Below are positions 33,615 to 41,757 of a stretch of DNA of 64,000 bases, in pieces. The notes beneath the pieces are model-generated. The model was not told the DNA's origin and did not search any database. It worked only from the letters and a program-made list of their open reading frames with translations. The stretch covers positions 1 through 64,000 of the forward strand of contig NZ_JBDLLW010000001.1 in the NCBI RefSeq assembly GCF_043789415.1, written 5' to 3'. Positions within the stretch are counted from its first letter, which is position 1, and the number at the start of each line of letters is the position of its first letter. Source of the DNA: Renibacterium sp043789415. GTDB lineage: Bacteria; Actinomycetota; Actinomycetes; Actinomycetales; Micrococcaceae. The position numbers were made by a program, and so were the translations under genes.

Positions 33615-34982
33615 ATGGACAAGAGAATCTTTGGCATTGAGACTGAATTCGGCATCACCTTCTCCAGCCGGGATTCCCGCCCGCTGTCCCCGGAAGAAGT
33701 CGCTCGCTACCTTTTTCGGAAGGTGGTGAGCTGGGGGCGAAGTTCGAATGTCTTCCTGGCCAATGGTTCGAGGCTCTATCTGGACGTCGGCTCGCACCCC
33801 GAATACGCCACCGCCGAGTGCGACGACGTCGCGCAACTCATTGCTCACGACCGTGCGGGTGAGCTGATCCTCAATGAATTGATCGGCGAAGCCGAGAGCC
33901 GGCTCTCCCTCGAAGGGTTCAAAGGACAAGTTTTCCTCTTCAAGAACAACACCGATTCAGCGGGAAACTCCTATGGCAGTCATGAGAATTATCTGATTGG
34001 ACGGAAGGGGGAGTTCAGCAGGCTTGCCGAAGTGCTGATTCCCTTTCTGGTCACCCGGCAGCTCATTGCGGGGGCGGGAAAGCTGCACTCGGTGGGTGCT
34101 CAGATGCACTTTTCCTTCTCGCAGCGTGCCGAGCACATCTGGGAAGGTGTCTCTTCTGCCACCACGCGTTCCCGGCCGATCATCAATACCAGAGACGAGC
34201 CGCACGCCGACGCTGAACTCTACCGACGGCTGCACGTCATTGTCGGCGATTCCAATATGTCCGAAACCACCACACTGCTCAAAGTCGGCAGCGTCGATCT
34301 GATCCTGCGAATGATCGAAGCCGGTGCCGTGATGCGGGATCTTCGCCTGGAGAACCCGATTCGCAGCATCAGGGAGATCTCTCAGGATCTCACCGGTAAG
34401 GTCCCGGTCAAATTGGCCAATGGCCGGACGCTGACCGCTCTGCAGATTCAGCGAGAGTACTTTGAGAAGGTCTCAGAGTTCCTGCAGACCGCTGGGGAGC
34501 ACACTCCGCTGGTGCCCAGGATCATGGATCTCTGGGCACGAACCCTGGATGCGATAGAGAGCCAGGACTACAGCGGCATCGATACCGAGATCGACTGGGC
34601 GATTAAGAAGAAACTTCTTGATTCCTACCAGAAACGACATGAGCTGCCATTTGACTCGCCTCGGCTGGCCCAAATAGATCTCACTTACCACGACATCTCA
34701 CCAAAGCGCGGGCTTTTCTACCTGCTGCAGCAACGCGGCAGCGCTGCCCGGGTGGTTGACGATGCGGCTACGCTGAGAGCGGCCGAGGAGCCGCCCGAAA
34801 GTACCAGGGCCGCACTGCGCGGTCGGTTCGTCCGGGCAGCCCAGGCCGCGGGACGGGACTACACCGTTGACTGGGTGCATCTGAAGCTCAATGACCAAGC
34901 ACACCAGACGGTGCTCTGCAAGGACCCCTTCCGTCATCAGGACGAGCGAGTGGATGAGCTGATTGATTCGCTGAATGGTTGA
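33615..34982 (+). CDS. pafA: Pup--protein ligase
   Basis: 455 residues, paralogous to Dop. It has GIETEFGITFSS, NGSRLYLDVGSHPEYATAEC, FKNNTDSAGNSYGSHENYLI and INTRDEPHADAELYRRLHV. The Dop-loop is absent, which separates ligase from deamidase. It phosphorylates the C-terminal Glu of Pup with ATP and forms an isopeptide bond to a target lysine. AAGGAG precedes the ATG. It is separated from prcA by ~100 bases with a tandem repeat, so it may have its own promoter. Confidence 0.96.
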   Translation: MDKRIFGIETEFGITFSSRDSRPLSPEEVARYLFRKVVSWGRSSNVFLANGSRLYLDVGSHPEYATAECDDVAQLIAHDRAGELILNELIGEAESRLSLEGFKGQVFLFKNNTDSAGNSYGSHENYLIGRKGEFSRLAEVLIPFLVTRQLIAGAGKLHSVGAQMHFSFSQRAEHIWEGVSSATTRSRPIINTRDEPHADAELYRRLHVIVGDSNMSETTTLLKVGSVDLILRMIEAGAVMRDLRLENPIRSIREISQDLTGKVPVKLANGRTLTALQIQREYFEKVSEFLQTAGEHTPLVPRIMDLWARTLDAIESQDYSGIDTEIDWAIKKKLLDSYQKRHELPFDSPRLAQIDLTYHDISPKRGLFYLLQQRGSAARVVDDAATLRAAEEPPESTRAALRGRFVRAAQAAGRDYTVDWVHLKLNDQAHQTVLCKDPFRHQDERVDELIDSLNG

Positions 34983-35108
34983 TTCCGCCCGGTGACGCCC
35001 GGGGGTATGTTCCAAAGCGGGTTTTCAGGCTGCGCGGCTAAACTTGGGCAGACTAAGATAGTCTCGGCCCTCAGCGGGCAAAGTATCCAGACGAAGAATT
35101 GAGTTTTT

Positions 35109-36095
35109 GTGCGCCGATCTCTGGCCTTAGCGGCTGCCATCATCCCTCTGACCGTGCTCCTCTCCGCCTGCGGGGGCGGTGCAGCCAGTACATCAAGCAA
35201 TTCGGCGTCGCCGACCAGCACTTCCGATAGCTCCAGCACCAGCAGCCCGTCCGCACCGGCGGCGAACGCCCAGCTACTCAGCAGCGTCAAGGTGAAGCCG
35301 GGAGCGGCGGGTAAAGCACCGAGCGTCGAGTTCAACAAACCTCTTGCGGTGCCCGAGGCCGGAATCAAGGTGGTCACTCCCGGCAGCGGAGCTGTGGTCA
35401 CCGAAGGCCAGCTGGTTTCCTTCCACTCCATCGCCTTCGCAGCCAAAGACGGTAAGGCCGTCGGCGACGACTATGCTAAACCGGCCACCAGCTTGGTGAT
35501 GGACCAGAACTTCAAGCAGAACTACCCGCTTTACTACTCTGCCTTCGTGGGCGCGAAGGTTGGTTCCTATATCGCCTACGCCGCTCCGGAACAGAGCCAG
35601 AATGGCCAGGTGCAGCCTGCCTCGCTGCTGATCTACCAGATCGAGAGCGCCAAGCCAGCGCCCACCAAGGCCAGCCCTGAGGAAGTGAACAAGCTCGATT
35701 CCGAAGGCAAACTGCCGACGGTGAGCTTCGATGCCAAGCAGGTCCCGAGCGTCAAGATTCCTTCCGGAGACGCTCCGGACAATCTGATCGTCAAGGTACT
35801 CAAAGAGGGCACCGGCGACACCCTGGAAGCCACCGACTCGATCAATGCGAACTACACCGGATGGACCTGGTCGGACAGCAAGCAGTTCGATTCCAGCTAC
35901 AGCAAGGGCTCACCGATCAAATTCGGGCTCAACCAGGTGATCGCCGGCTGGACGCAGGGCCTGACCGGGCAGAAGGTAGGATCTACGGTTCTGCTGGTGA
36001 TCCCGACCCCGCTGGCCTACCCCAGTGCCACCGAGGGCAGTGGGAGCCCGGTCGGACCGCTGGTCTTTGTGGTCGATATCGTCTCCAAGGCCTAG
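35109..36095 (+). CDS. FKBP-type peptidyl-prolyl isomerase lipoprotein
   Basis: 328 residues from GTG. A signal peptide with lipobox LLSAC (Cys21) is followed by a Ser/Thr linker, so the mature protein is a lipid-anchored extracellular protein. There are two FKBP-like regions: one at about 65-190 that is degenerate, and one at 225-328 with the usual motifs (INANYTGWTWSDSKQFDSSY, GLNQVIAGWTQGLTGQKVGS, PVGPLVFVVDI). It probably assists folding of exported proteins. A second, cytosolic FKBP gene follows at 36153. This pair lies next to pafA in other actinobacteria too. Confidence 0.88.
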   Translation: MRRSLALAAAIIPLTVLLSACGGGAASTSSNSASPTSTSDSSSTSSPSAPAANAQLLSSVKVKPGAAGKAPSVEFNKPLAVPEAGIKVVTPGSGAVVTEGQLVSFHSIAFAAKDGKAVGDDYAKPATSLVMDQNFKQNYPLYYSAFVGAKVGSYIAYAAPEQSQNGQVQPASLLIYQIESAKPAPTKASPEEVNKLDSEGKLPTVSFDAKQVPSVKIPSGDAPDNLIVKVLKEGTGDTLEATDSINANYTGWTWSDSKQFDSSYSKGSPIKFGLNQVIAGWTQGLTGQKVGSTVLLVIPTPLAYPSATEGSGSPVGPLVFVVDIVSKA

Positions 36096-36152
36096 CCAGA
36101 AATATCTTGGCTGAATAAGCAGTCAATCCAGTGAAATCAGAGAAGGAGCAGC

Positions 36153-36548
36153 ATGTCGTTCGGACAACGTAACTATGACCGCGAGAAGCCGGAGATCGAT
36201 TTTCCGGAGCACGAAGTACCCACCGAACTGGTCATCCAGGACCTTTCGGTCGGTGGCGGTGCCGAGGTCAAAGCGGGAGATACCGTCTCGGCGCATTATG
36301 TCGGCGTTGCTTTTTCCAGCGGGGAGGAATTCGACTCCTCGTGGAACCGCGACACTCCGCTGGACTTCACGGTCGGCGTCGGCCAGGTTATCCAGGGCTG
36401 GGATCAGGGTTTGCTCGGGATGAAAGTCGGTGGACGGCGTCGCCTCGAGATCCCCTCCCACCTCGCCTACGGTGAGCGCGGCGCGGGTGCCGCAATCGGC
36501 CCTGATGAAGCCCTGATCTTCGTGGTCGATCTGGTCGGAATCCGCTAA
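36153..36548 (+). CDS. FKBP-type peptidyl-prolyl cis-trans isomerase
   Basis: 131 residues, a single FKBP domain without a signal peptide. Conserved pattern: VSAHYVGVAFSSGEEFDSSW, LDFTVGVGQVIQGWDQGLLG, MKVGGRRRLEIPSHLAYGER, ALIFVVDLVG. The active-site residues (Tyr, Phe/Asp in FDSS, Trp, Tyr in AYG) are all present, so it should be active. AAGGAG lies upstream of the ATG. It sits between the lipoprotein FKBP gene and pafBC. Confidence 0.93.
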   Translation: MSFGQRNYDREKPEIDFPEHEVPTELVIQDLSVGGGAEVKAGDTVSAHYVGVAFSSGEEFDSSWNRDTPLDFTVGVGQVIQGWDQGLLGMKVGGRRRLEIPSHLAYGERGAGAAIGPDEALIFVVDLVGIR

Positions 36549-36606
36549 ACACGCGGAAGATCTCTGAGCGGGCACGGCTCCAGCAGCTTTCTAATATGCT
36601 GGAGCC

Positions 36607-38580
36607 GTGTCCGCTTCCCGTACTGAACGCTTACTCAACCTGCTGATCGCGCTGCTCGAAACCCGTTATGGCCGGAGCAAGGAGTTCCTGCGCCGTAATA
36701 TCCAGGCCTATCGGGAGTCGCCCTCTGAAGAGGCCTTTGAGCGAATGTTCGAACGGGACAAGGTCGACCTGCGGGCGATGGGCATTCCGCTGGAGACCTA
36801 TCACGAGCCGGGGGCCTTCGAAGAAGATCTGGCGACCACCCATTACCGGATTCCCAAAGACAAATACCGACTCCCAGAAATCCGCTTCAGCGTTGAGGAA
36901 GCTGCTGTGCTCTCGTTGGCTGCCCGGCTCTGGGATCGTGCTGCACTGGGCACAGCCGCGGCGCGCGCCGTCCGCAAGATCGAGACCCGCGGCGGCCTTC
37001 CAGAGGATTTTCCGGTTGAGCCGTTGCTCGAACCGCGAGTCAGCACCAGAGAGCCCGCTTTCGAAGAGCTCTTAGAGGCCGTCACCGCCCGCGTCGAGGT
37101 AGCTTTCGATTATCAGGGCACGTCGGATCAAGAACCACGGCGTCGGCGAGTGCAGCCTTGGGGACTGGGGCAGAAGTACGGTCACTGGTATTTGGTCGGC
37201 CAGGATATCGACCGCCAGCAGCAGAGGGTGTTCCGGCTCTCCAGGATCAGCGGTGCCATTGAATTTCTCAACAACACGAGCTTTGAACGCCCCGCCGAGT
37301 TCTCGGTGGTCCACGTGCTGGACGGCATGAAGCTCCCCGCGCAGCAGAGCGCGGAGGTGGCGATCCGGCAGTCTCGAGGGCAGGCCTTGCGGGAGCGAGG
37401 GGAGCAGCTGGGAGCTGAAGATGGTTGGGATGTTTTCAAACTCTCCTACAGCTCGCTCCAGGGCTTTGCTGCGGAGCTAGCGGGGTGGGGCCCTCAGGTC
37501 GTGGTTCGGACGCCGGAGGTGCTGGCCAGGGCCGTGCAGAGCAAACTGACCGCCGTGCTGGAGGCCGAGGAACTTCCGGTGCCTTCGGCGGAAGCAGTGA
37601 GACGGGCTCCCCGTCAGAGCCGTGGCAAGACCACCGCGCAGGATCATTTGCGCAGGCTCGTCGATCTGGTGCCATTTCTGGTGCACCATCAAGGCATGCA
37701 TCTCGATGAGATTGCTGCTGAATTCGGGATCAATCGCCGACAGCTGGAGGCCGATCTCAGTTTGATGATGGTCAGTGGCTTGCCCGGTGGTCTGCACGGT
37801 GATCTGATGGACGTCAGCTGGGACGACGGTCATGTCTATATCGCCGATGCTGAGGAACTCTCCCAGCCGGTGCGATTCAGTCTCGATGAAGCGTCAGCCC
37901 TGCTGGTCGGATTGGAGACGTTGAGCGCGCTACCGGGCCTGGACGGAGAATCCGCGGTGCGAACCGCGATGGCCAAGATCAGCGCGGCGACCGGTGAGGC
38001 CGCTAGCAGCATCACCAGCACGGTCGGCGTCCGGCTGGCTCCCATGCAGCACGGCGATAGCCTTGAACTGCTGCAGAAAGCGGTGCGTGAAAAGCGCCAG
38101 CTGAAACTCAGTTACTTGGTGCCGCACCGCGATGAGATCACCGAACGATTGGTGGATCCGATCCGGGTCTTCTCCAATGACCAGGCCTGGTATCTGCAAG
38201 CCTGGTGCCATAGCGCAGAGGCGCAGCGGATCTTCCGGATAGATCGGATCCGGGGAGCAGAACTCGCCGGGAATATTGAGAACTCAGTGGATTCGGCCTT
38301 TCCGGAGAGCCTGTTCACTCCGGGTGCCCAGGACTCCGAGGTGACGTTACTGCTGCAAACAGAAGCCAGCTGGGTTGCTGACTATTATGAGGCGCAATCG
38401 GTTCAGCAGATCGTCGACGGGGCTCCGTGGTCGTATTTGGTGACCATCCGGGTGGGTAATGTGGACTGGTTGCCGCAATTGGTCGCTCAAAACGGCGGAG
38501 CCGTCCGGCTATTGGCTCCCCAGCAAGCCTCCGAGGCAGCGCTGAACTGGGTGCGGGACGCCGTCGCCAACTACGCTTAG
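36607..38580 (+). CDS. pafBC: Fused PafB-PafC WYL-domain transcriptional activator
   Basis: 657 residues from GTG at 36607. Two similar halves: each has an N-terminal winged helix, a WYL domain and a C-terminal extension. Half one shows RTERLLNLLIALLETRYGRS and, near 200, the WYL-type GLGQKYGHWYLVGQDIDRQQ. Half two starts about residue 340 (AQDHLRRLVDLVPFLVHHQG) and has RVFSNDQAWYLQAWCHSAEA. Separate pafB and pafC genes are found in mycobacteria; the fusion is typical of Arthrobacter-type genomes. PafBC activates the LexA-independent DNA damage response and is encoded beside the proteasome genes. Confidence 0.92.
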   Translation: MSASRTERLLNLLIALLETRYGRSKEFLRRNIQAYRESPSEEAFERMFERDKVDLRAMGIPLETYHEPGAFEEDLATTHYRIPKDKYRLPEIRFSVEEAAVLSLAARLWDRAALGTAAARAVRKIETRGGLPEDFPVEPLLEPRVSTREPAFEELLEAVTARVEVAFDYQGTSDQEPRRRRVQPWGLGQKYGHWYLVGQDIDRQQQRVFRLSRISGAIEFLNNTSFERPAEFSVVHVLDGMKLPAQQSAEVAIRQSRGQALRERGEQLGAEDGWDVFKLSYSSLQGFAAELAGWGPQVVVRTPEVLARAVQSKLTAVLEAEELPVPSAEAVRRAPRQSRGKTTAQDHLRRLVDLVPFLVHHQGMHLDEIAAEFGINRRQLEADLSLMMVSGLPGGLHGDLMDVSWDDGHVYIADAEELSQPVRFSLDEASALLVGLETLSALPGLDGESAVRTAMAKISAATGEAASSITSTVGVRLAPMQHGDSLELLQKAVREKRQLKLSYLVPHRDEITERLVDPIRVFSNDQAWYLQAWCHSAEAQRIFRIDRIRGAELAGNIENSVDSAFPESLFTPGAQDSEVTLLLQTEASWVADYYEAQSVQQIVDGAPWSYLVTIRVGNVDWLPQLVAQNGGAVRLLAPQQASEAALNWVRDAVANYA

Positions 38581-38584
38581 TCGC

Positions 38585-38641
38585 CGAGTGTGCACTTCTA
38601 CACCTTAAAACCTTTTCAAAAGCTGTAGAACTGCACACTCG
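38585..38641. repeat. 57-base inverted repeat between pafBC and the permease gene
   Basis: CGAGTGTGCA (38585-38594) and TTCTACA (38596-38602) pair with TGTAGAA (38624-38630) and TGCACACTCG (38632-38641), leaving one C-C mismatch. The 21-base loop itself contains CTTTT and AAAAG. It sits 4 bases after the pafBC stop and 8 before the convergent permease stop, so it could terminate both. Confidence 0.7.
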
Positions 38642-38649
38642 ATAGAGGG

Positions 38650-40074
38650 CTAGGCGGTAATTTTGCGCTGAGCTCGACGCACCAGGCCGAAGTAAGCGGC
38701 GATCATGATCAGATACCAGACCGGAGCGGCATAGAGCGCTATCCGGGTGTCCTCGGCGAAGCCCAGCGCCACGATGACCAAGGCGAAGAAGACCAGTACG
38801 ATCCAGGCCATCACCTTGCCCCCGGGCATTTTGAACTTCGAGGATTCATGCAGTTCGGGCCGTTTCTTCCGGTAAGCCAGGTAGGCCACCACGATAAAGC
38901 CCCAGACGGTGATGAATAGGATCGCGGAGATCGAGGTGACCAGGGTGAAGGCCTGGCCTACCGAGTCACCCGCGTAGAGCAGTGCGACGCCGGGCAGCAG
39001 GCAGACGCAGGAGAGCAGTAGCGCACGGGCCGGCACATGGTTCTTGGAGAGCTTGTTGAAGGTCTCTGGGGCCTCCCCATCGCCTGCCATTCCGTACATG
39101 ATCCGCGAGGTGGAGAAGATTCCCGAATTGGCGCTGGACGCGGCCGAGGTGAGTACTACGAAATTCACCACGCCGGCGGCGCCGACCAGCCCCGCTAAAG
39201 CGAACATCTCGACGAACGGGCTCTTATCGGCTGTGGCGTGGTGCCAGGGGGTGACGGCCATGATCACAATCAGCGAGCAGACGTAGAACAGCAGAACCCG
39301 GACCGGAATCGAATTGATGGCCTTGGGCAGGGTTTTCTCAGGTGCTTTGGTCTCAGCTGCCGCGGTGCCGGCGAGTTCGATGCCCTGGAAGGCGAAGATA
39401 GCGATCTGGAAGCCAGCGATGAAACCCATGAAGCCCTTGGGGAACATGCCACCGTCATTCCATAGATTCGCGAGCGAGGCGGTATCGCCATTGGGCGATT
39501 TAAAGGCGATGGCGATCAGCACGACGCCGGTCACCACGAGTGCGATGATCGCGATCACCTTGATCAATGCGAACCAGAATTCCAGTTCGCCGAAGAGTCG
39601 TACAGCGACCAGGTTCAGCACCAGGAAGAGCACGATGGTTAGCAGCGCCGGGATCCAGAGTGGAAGTCCCGGGGCCCAGACCGCAACATAGCCGGAGATC
39701 GCGATGATGTCGGCGATGCCGATGATGATCCAGCAGAACCAGTAGGTCCAGCCCACCATGAAACCGGCCCAGGGGCCGATCAGATCACCGGCGAAATCCG
39801 CGAAGTTGCGGTAGCCGGAGTTGGAGAGCAGGACTTCACCCATCGCGCGCATCACGAAGAACAGCATGAAGCCGATGATCATGTAGACGAAGATCACGCT
39901 CGGTCCCGCTACCGAAATGGTTTTGCCTGAACCGAGGAACAACCCGGTCCCGATAGCCCCTCCGATGGCGATGAGCTGGATGTGGCGGTTGCTGAGGCCG
40001 CGGGTGAGCTGTTCGCCGTGATCGTTGTGTTGCATTGCTGCGTTCGGGGTGGGCACTGTGGGTTTGGTCGGCAT
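38650..40074 (-). CDS. Amino acid permease (APC family, D-serine/alanine/glycine type)
   Basis: 474 residues from the ATG at 40072-40074, preceded by GAAGGAATC; an in-frame start 66 bases upstream has no such site. About 12 membrane segments are visible. The start LTRGLSNRHIQLIAIGGAIG and TGLFLGSGKTISVAGPSV, and later FAFQGIELAGTAAAETKAPE, are the proton-coupled amino acid/polyamine/organocation transporter pattern of the CycA/GabP group. The substrate is likely a small neutral amino acid, but the group is too broad for certainty. It converges with pafBC. Confidence 0.88.
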   Translation of the reverse strand: MPTKPTVPTPNAAMQHNDHGEQLTRGLSNRHIQLIAIGGAIGTGLFLGSGKTISVAGPSVIFVYMIIGFMLFFVMRAMGEVLLSNSGYRNFADFAGDLIGPWAGFMVGWTYWFCWIIIGIADIIAISGYVAVWAPGLPLWIPALLTIVLFLVLNLVAVRLFGELEFWFALIKVIAIIALVVTGVVLIAIAFKSPNGDTASLANLWNDGGMFPKGFMGFIAGFQIAIFAFQGIELAGTAAAETKAPEKTLPKAINSIPVRVLLFYVCSLIVIMAVTPWHHATADKSPFVEMFALAGLVGAAGVVNFVVLTSAASSANSGIFSTSRIMYGMAGDGEAPETFNKLSKNHVPARALLLSCVCLLPGVALLYAGDSVGQAFTLVTSISAILFITVWGFIVVAYLAYRKKRPELHESSKFKMPGGKVMAWIVLVFFALVIVALGFAEDTRIALYAAPVWYLIMIAAYFGLVRRAQRKITA

Positions 40075-40103
40075 GATTCCTTCGATGTCTTTAGACTGGA
40101 TCC

Positions 40104-40529
40104 ATGCCTTGGTGGTCATGGATCGTGATCTGGGTCGCACTTGTGGCCCTTTCTTTGTTATACGTTGTGCTGCTCGGAATCAAGTTGTGGCGGCATTTCG
40201 TCGCGCTGGGCCGCGAGGTATCGCACGCCAGCGAGCGGCTTTCCTTCGCCCCGTCCCGGGGTGCTTCACCGAGTGGGGCTGCCTCTGGAGATCTGCTTCG
40301 GCAAGCCGTGGGGGAGGCCGCGACCAACGAATCGTCAGCGCCAGCCGAGCTCCGCGAACCGGGGTGGGCGATCCACGGGAATCCCACAGAACTCAGGGCG
40401 GAGTACGTTCAGGGCAAGCAGGATCGCAAGGCGGTTCGGCGAGATCGGCGGATCGCGCGCCGTCGCGAACGAGGGCAAGCACAGTCTTTGAGTGATCTGC
40501 GGCACTCCGGAACAGATTTGACGCTGTAG
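40104..40529 (+). CDS. Single-pass membrane protein of unknown function
   Basis: 141 residues. One N-terminal transmembrane helix (SWIVIWVALVALSLLYVVLL) is followed by a basic juxtamembrane stretch and a cytoplasmic tail ending in a Lys/Arg-rich region (KAVRRDRRIARRRERG). It precedes tatA by 27 bases, so it probably belongs to the tat operon; I recall similar proteins upstream of tatA in related genomes. No enzymatic motif. Confidence 0.65.
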   Translation: MPWWSWIVIWVALVALSLLYVVLLGIKLWRHFVALGREVSHASERLSFAPSRGASPSGAASGDLLRQAVGEAATNESSAPAELREPGWAIHGNPTELRAEYVQGKQDRKAVRRDRRIARRRERGQAQSLSDLRHSGTDLTL

Positions 40530-40556
40530 GATGAGTCGTAGAGGAAAGGAATCTCC

Positions 40557-40853
40557 GTGGGATTTTTGAGAGAGCCGTGGGTCATCGGCATTATCGTTCT
40601 AGTTATCGTTCTGCTTTTCTTTGCGCCCAAGCTTCCTGCCATGGCGCGCAGTCTGGGGCAGTCTTTCCGCATCATCAAGTCAGAAGTGCGGGAGTCCAAG
40701 AACGACGCTCAGGATCAGAGTGCTTCAGCTCAGGCCTCCGGAGCGAAAACTGAGAGTCCGGTAGAAGGGACCATCGTCACTCCGGTGAATCCGCAGCAGA
40801 ATACTGGAAATAGCACTACCGGGACGACTCCTCCCGGCGGCACCACTGTCTAG
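40557..40853 (+). CDS. tatA: Sec-independent translocase subunit TatA
   Basis: 98 residues, GTG start with AAAGGA 6 bases upstream. An N-terminal membrane helix (about 8-22) is followed by an FAPKLPAMARSLGQSF amphipathic helix, the TatA hallmark (FG/FAPKLP), and a Ser/Thr/Pro-rich tail. It forms the protein-conducting oligomer for twin-arginine substrates. tatC follows 5 bases downstream. No tatB is nearby. Confidence 0.93.
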   Translation: MGFLREPWVIGIIVLVIVLLFFAPKLPAMARSLGQSFRIIKSEVRESKNDAQDQSASAQASGAKTESPVEGTIVTPVNPQQNTGNSTTGTTPPGGTTV

Positions 40854-40858
40854 CAGAA

Positions 40859-41695
40859 GTGGCTCTTTTCAAGGGGCGTAAATCCAACCCTGAGGGGAGG
40901 ATGTCCCTCAAATCGCATCTAGTTGAGCTCCGCAATCGGCTGATCAAGGCTGCTATCGGCCTTGTGATTGGTGCGATTGCTGGCTGGTTCCTCTATTCTC
41001 CACTCTTCCAAGCTCTGGACGCGCCGATCAGGGCGATCAATGATAGCCGGGCGGGAAGTGCCTCGATTAACTTCGACGGCGTCACTACCGCCTTTGATTT
41101 GCAGATTCAAGGTTCGCTTTTTCTCGGCGCGATTATCTCATCACCGATCTGGATCTATCAGATCTGGGCCTTCATCATGCCTGGTCTCACCAGCAAGGAA
41201 CGTCGCTACACCTTCGGCTATATGTTCGCCGCGATTCCGTTGTTTCTCGCGGGCCTCTACTGTGGCTGGTTATTCGTGCCGAACATCGTCCGCGCGTTGA
41301 CCTCCTTCACTCCAGATGGCGGCTCCAATATCATCCACGCCGTTGATTACCTCGGCTTCGTGATGCAGCTGATGCTCTTCATGGGTTTCTCCTTCTTGCT
41401 TCCGGTGGTTCTGGTAGGGGTGAATATGGCCGGGGTCTTGCGTGGCAAGACGATGTTCAAGAGCTGGCGTTTCACGGTACTCGGAGTGACTTTGGTTTCC
41501 GCGATGGCGGCACCGGGCAACGATGTTTTCACCATGTTCTTATTGGCCGCCCCGCTCTTATTGCTCTACTTCGGCGCTATGCTGCTCTGCGTCTGGCTCG
41601 ACAAGCGACGGGATAAGCGGCGCGAGAAACTTGCCGAGGAAACAGAGGAGACCGCGGACTCGGCCACTCCGCTGAGCGATCTGGAGAGTTTTTAA
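40859..41695 (+). CDS. tatC: Sec-independent translocase subunit TatC
   Basis: 278 residues from GTG at 40859. Six membrane segments are visible. The conserved N-terminal SLKSHLVELRNRLIKAAIG (HL-ELR) and the loop ISSPIWIYQIWAFIMPGLTS, followed by KERRY, carry the twin-arginine signal recognition region. A charged C-terminal tail follows. It works with TatA to export folded proteins. The tatA-tatC-helY order is conserved in actinobacteria. Confidence 0.96.
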   Translation: MALFKGRKSNPEGRMSLKSHLVELRNRLIKAAIGLVIGAIAGWFLYSPLFQALDAPIRAINDSRAGSASINFDGVTTAFDLQIQGSLFLGAIISSPIWIYQIWAFIMPGLTSKERRYTFGYMFAAIPLFLAGLYCGWLFVPNIVRALTSFTPDGGSNIIHAVDYLGFVMQLMLFMGFSFLLPVVLVGVNMAGVLRGKTMFKSWRFTVLGVTLVSAMAAPGNDVFTMFLLAAPLLLLYFGAMLLCVWLDKRRDKRREKLAEETEETADSATPLSDLESF

Positions 41696-41757
41696 GGACT
41701 CTTGAGCTGTTCGTGTGCCTGGCTCATTTCATCGCCACATGGTCGTAGGCTTGGACT

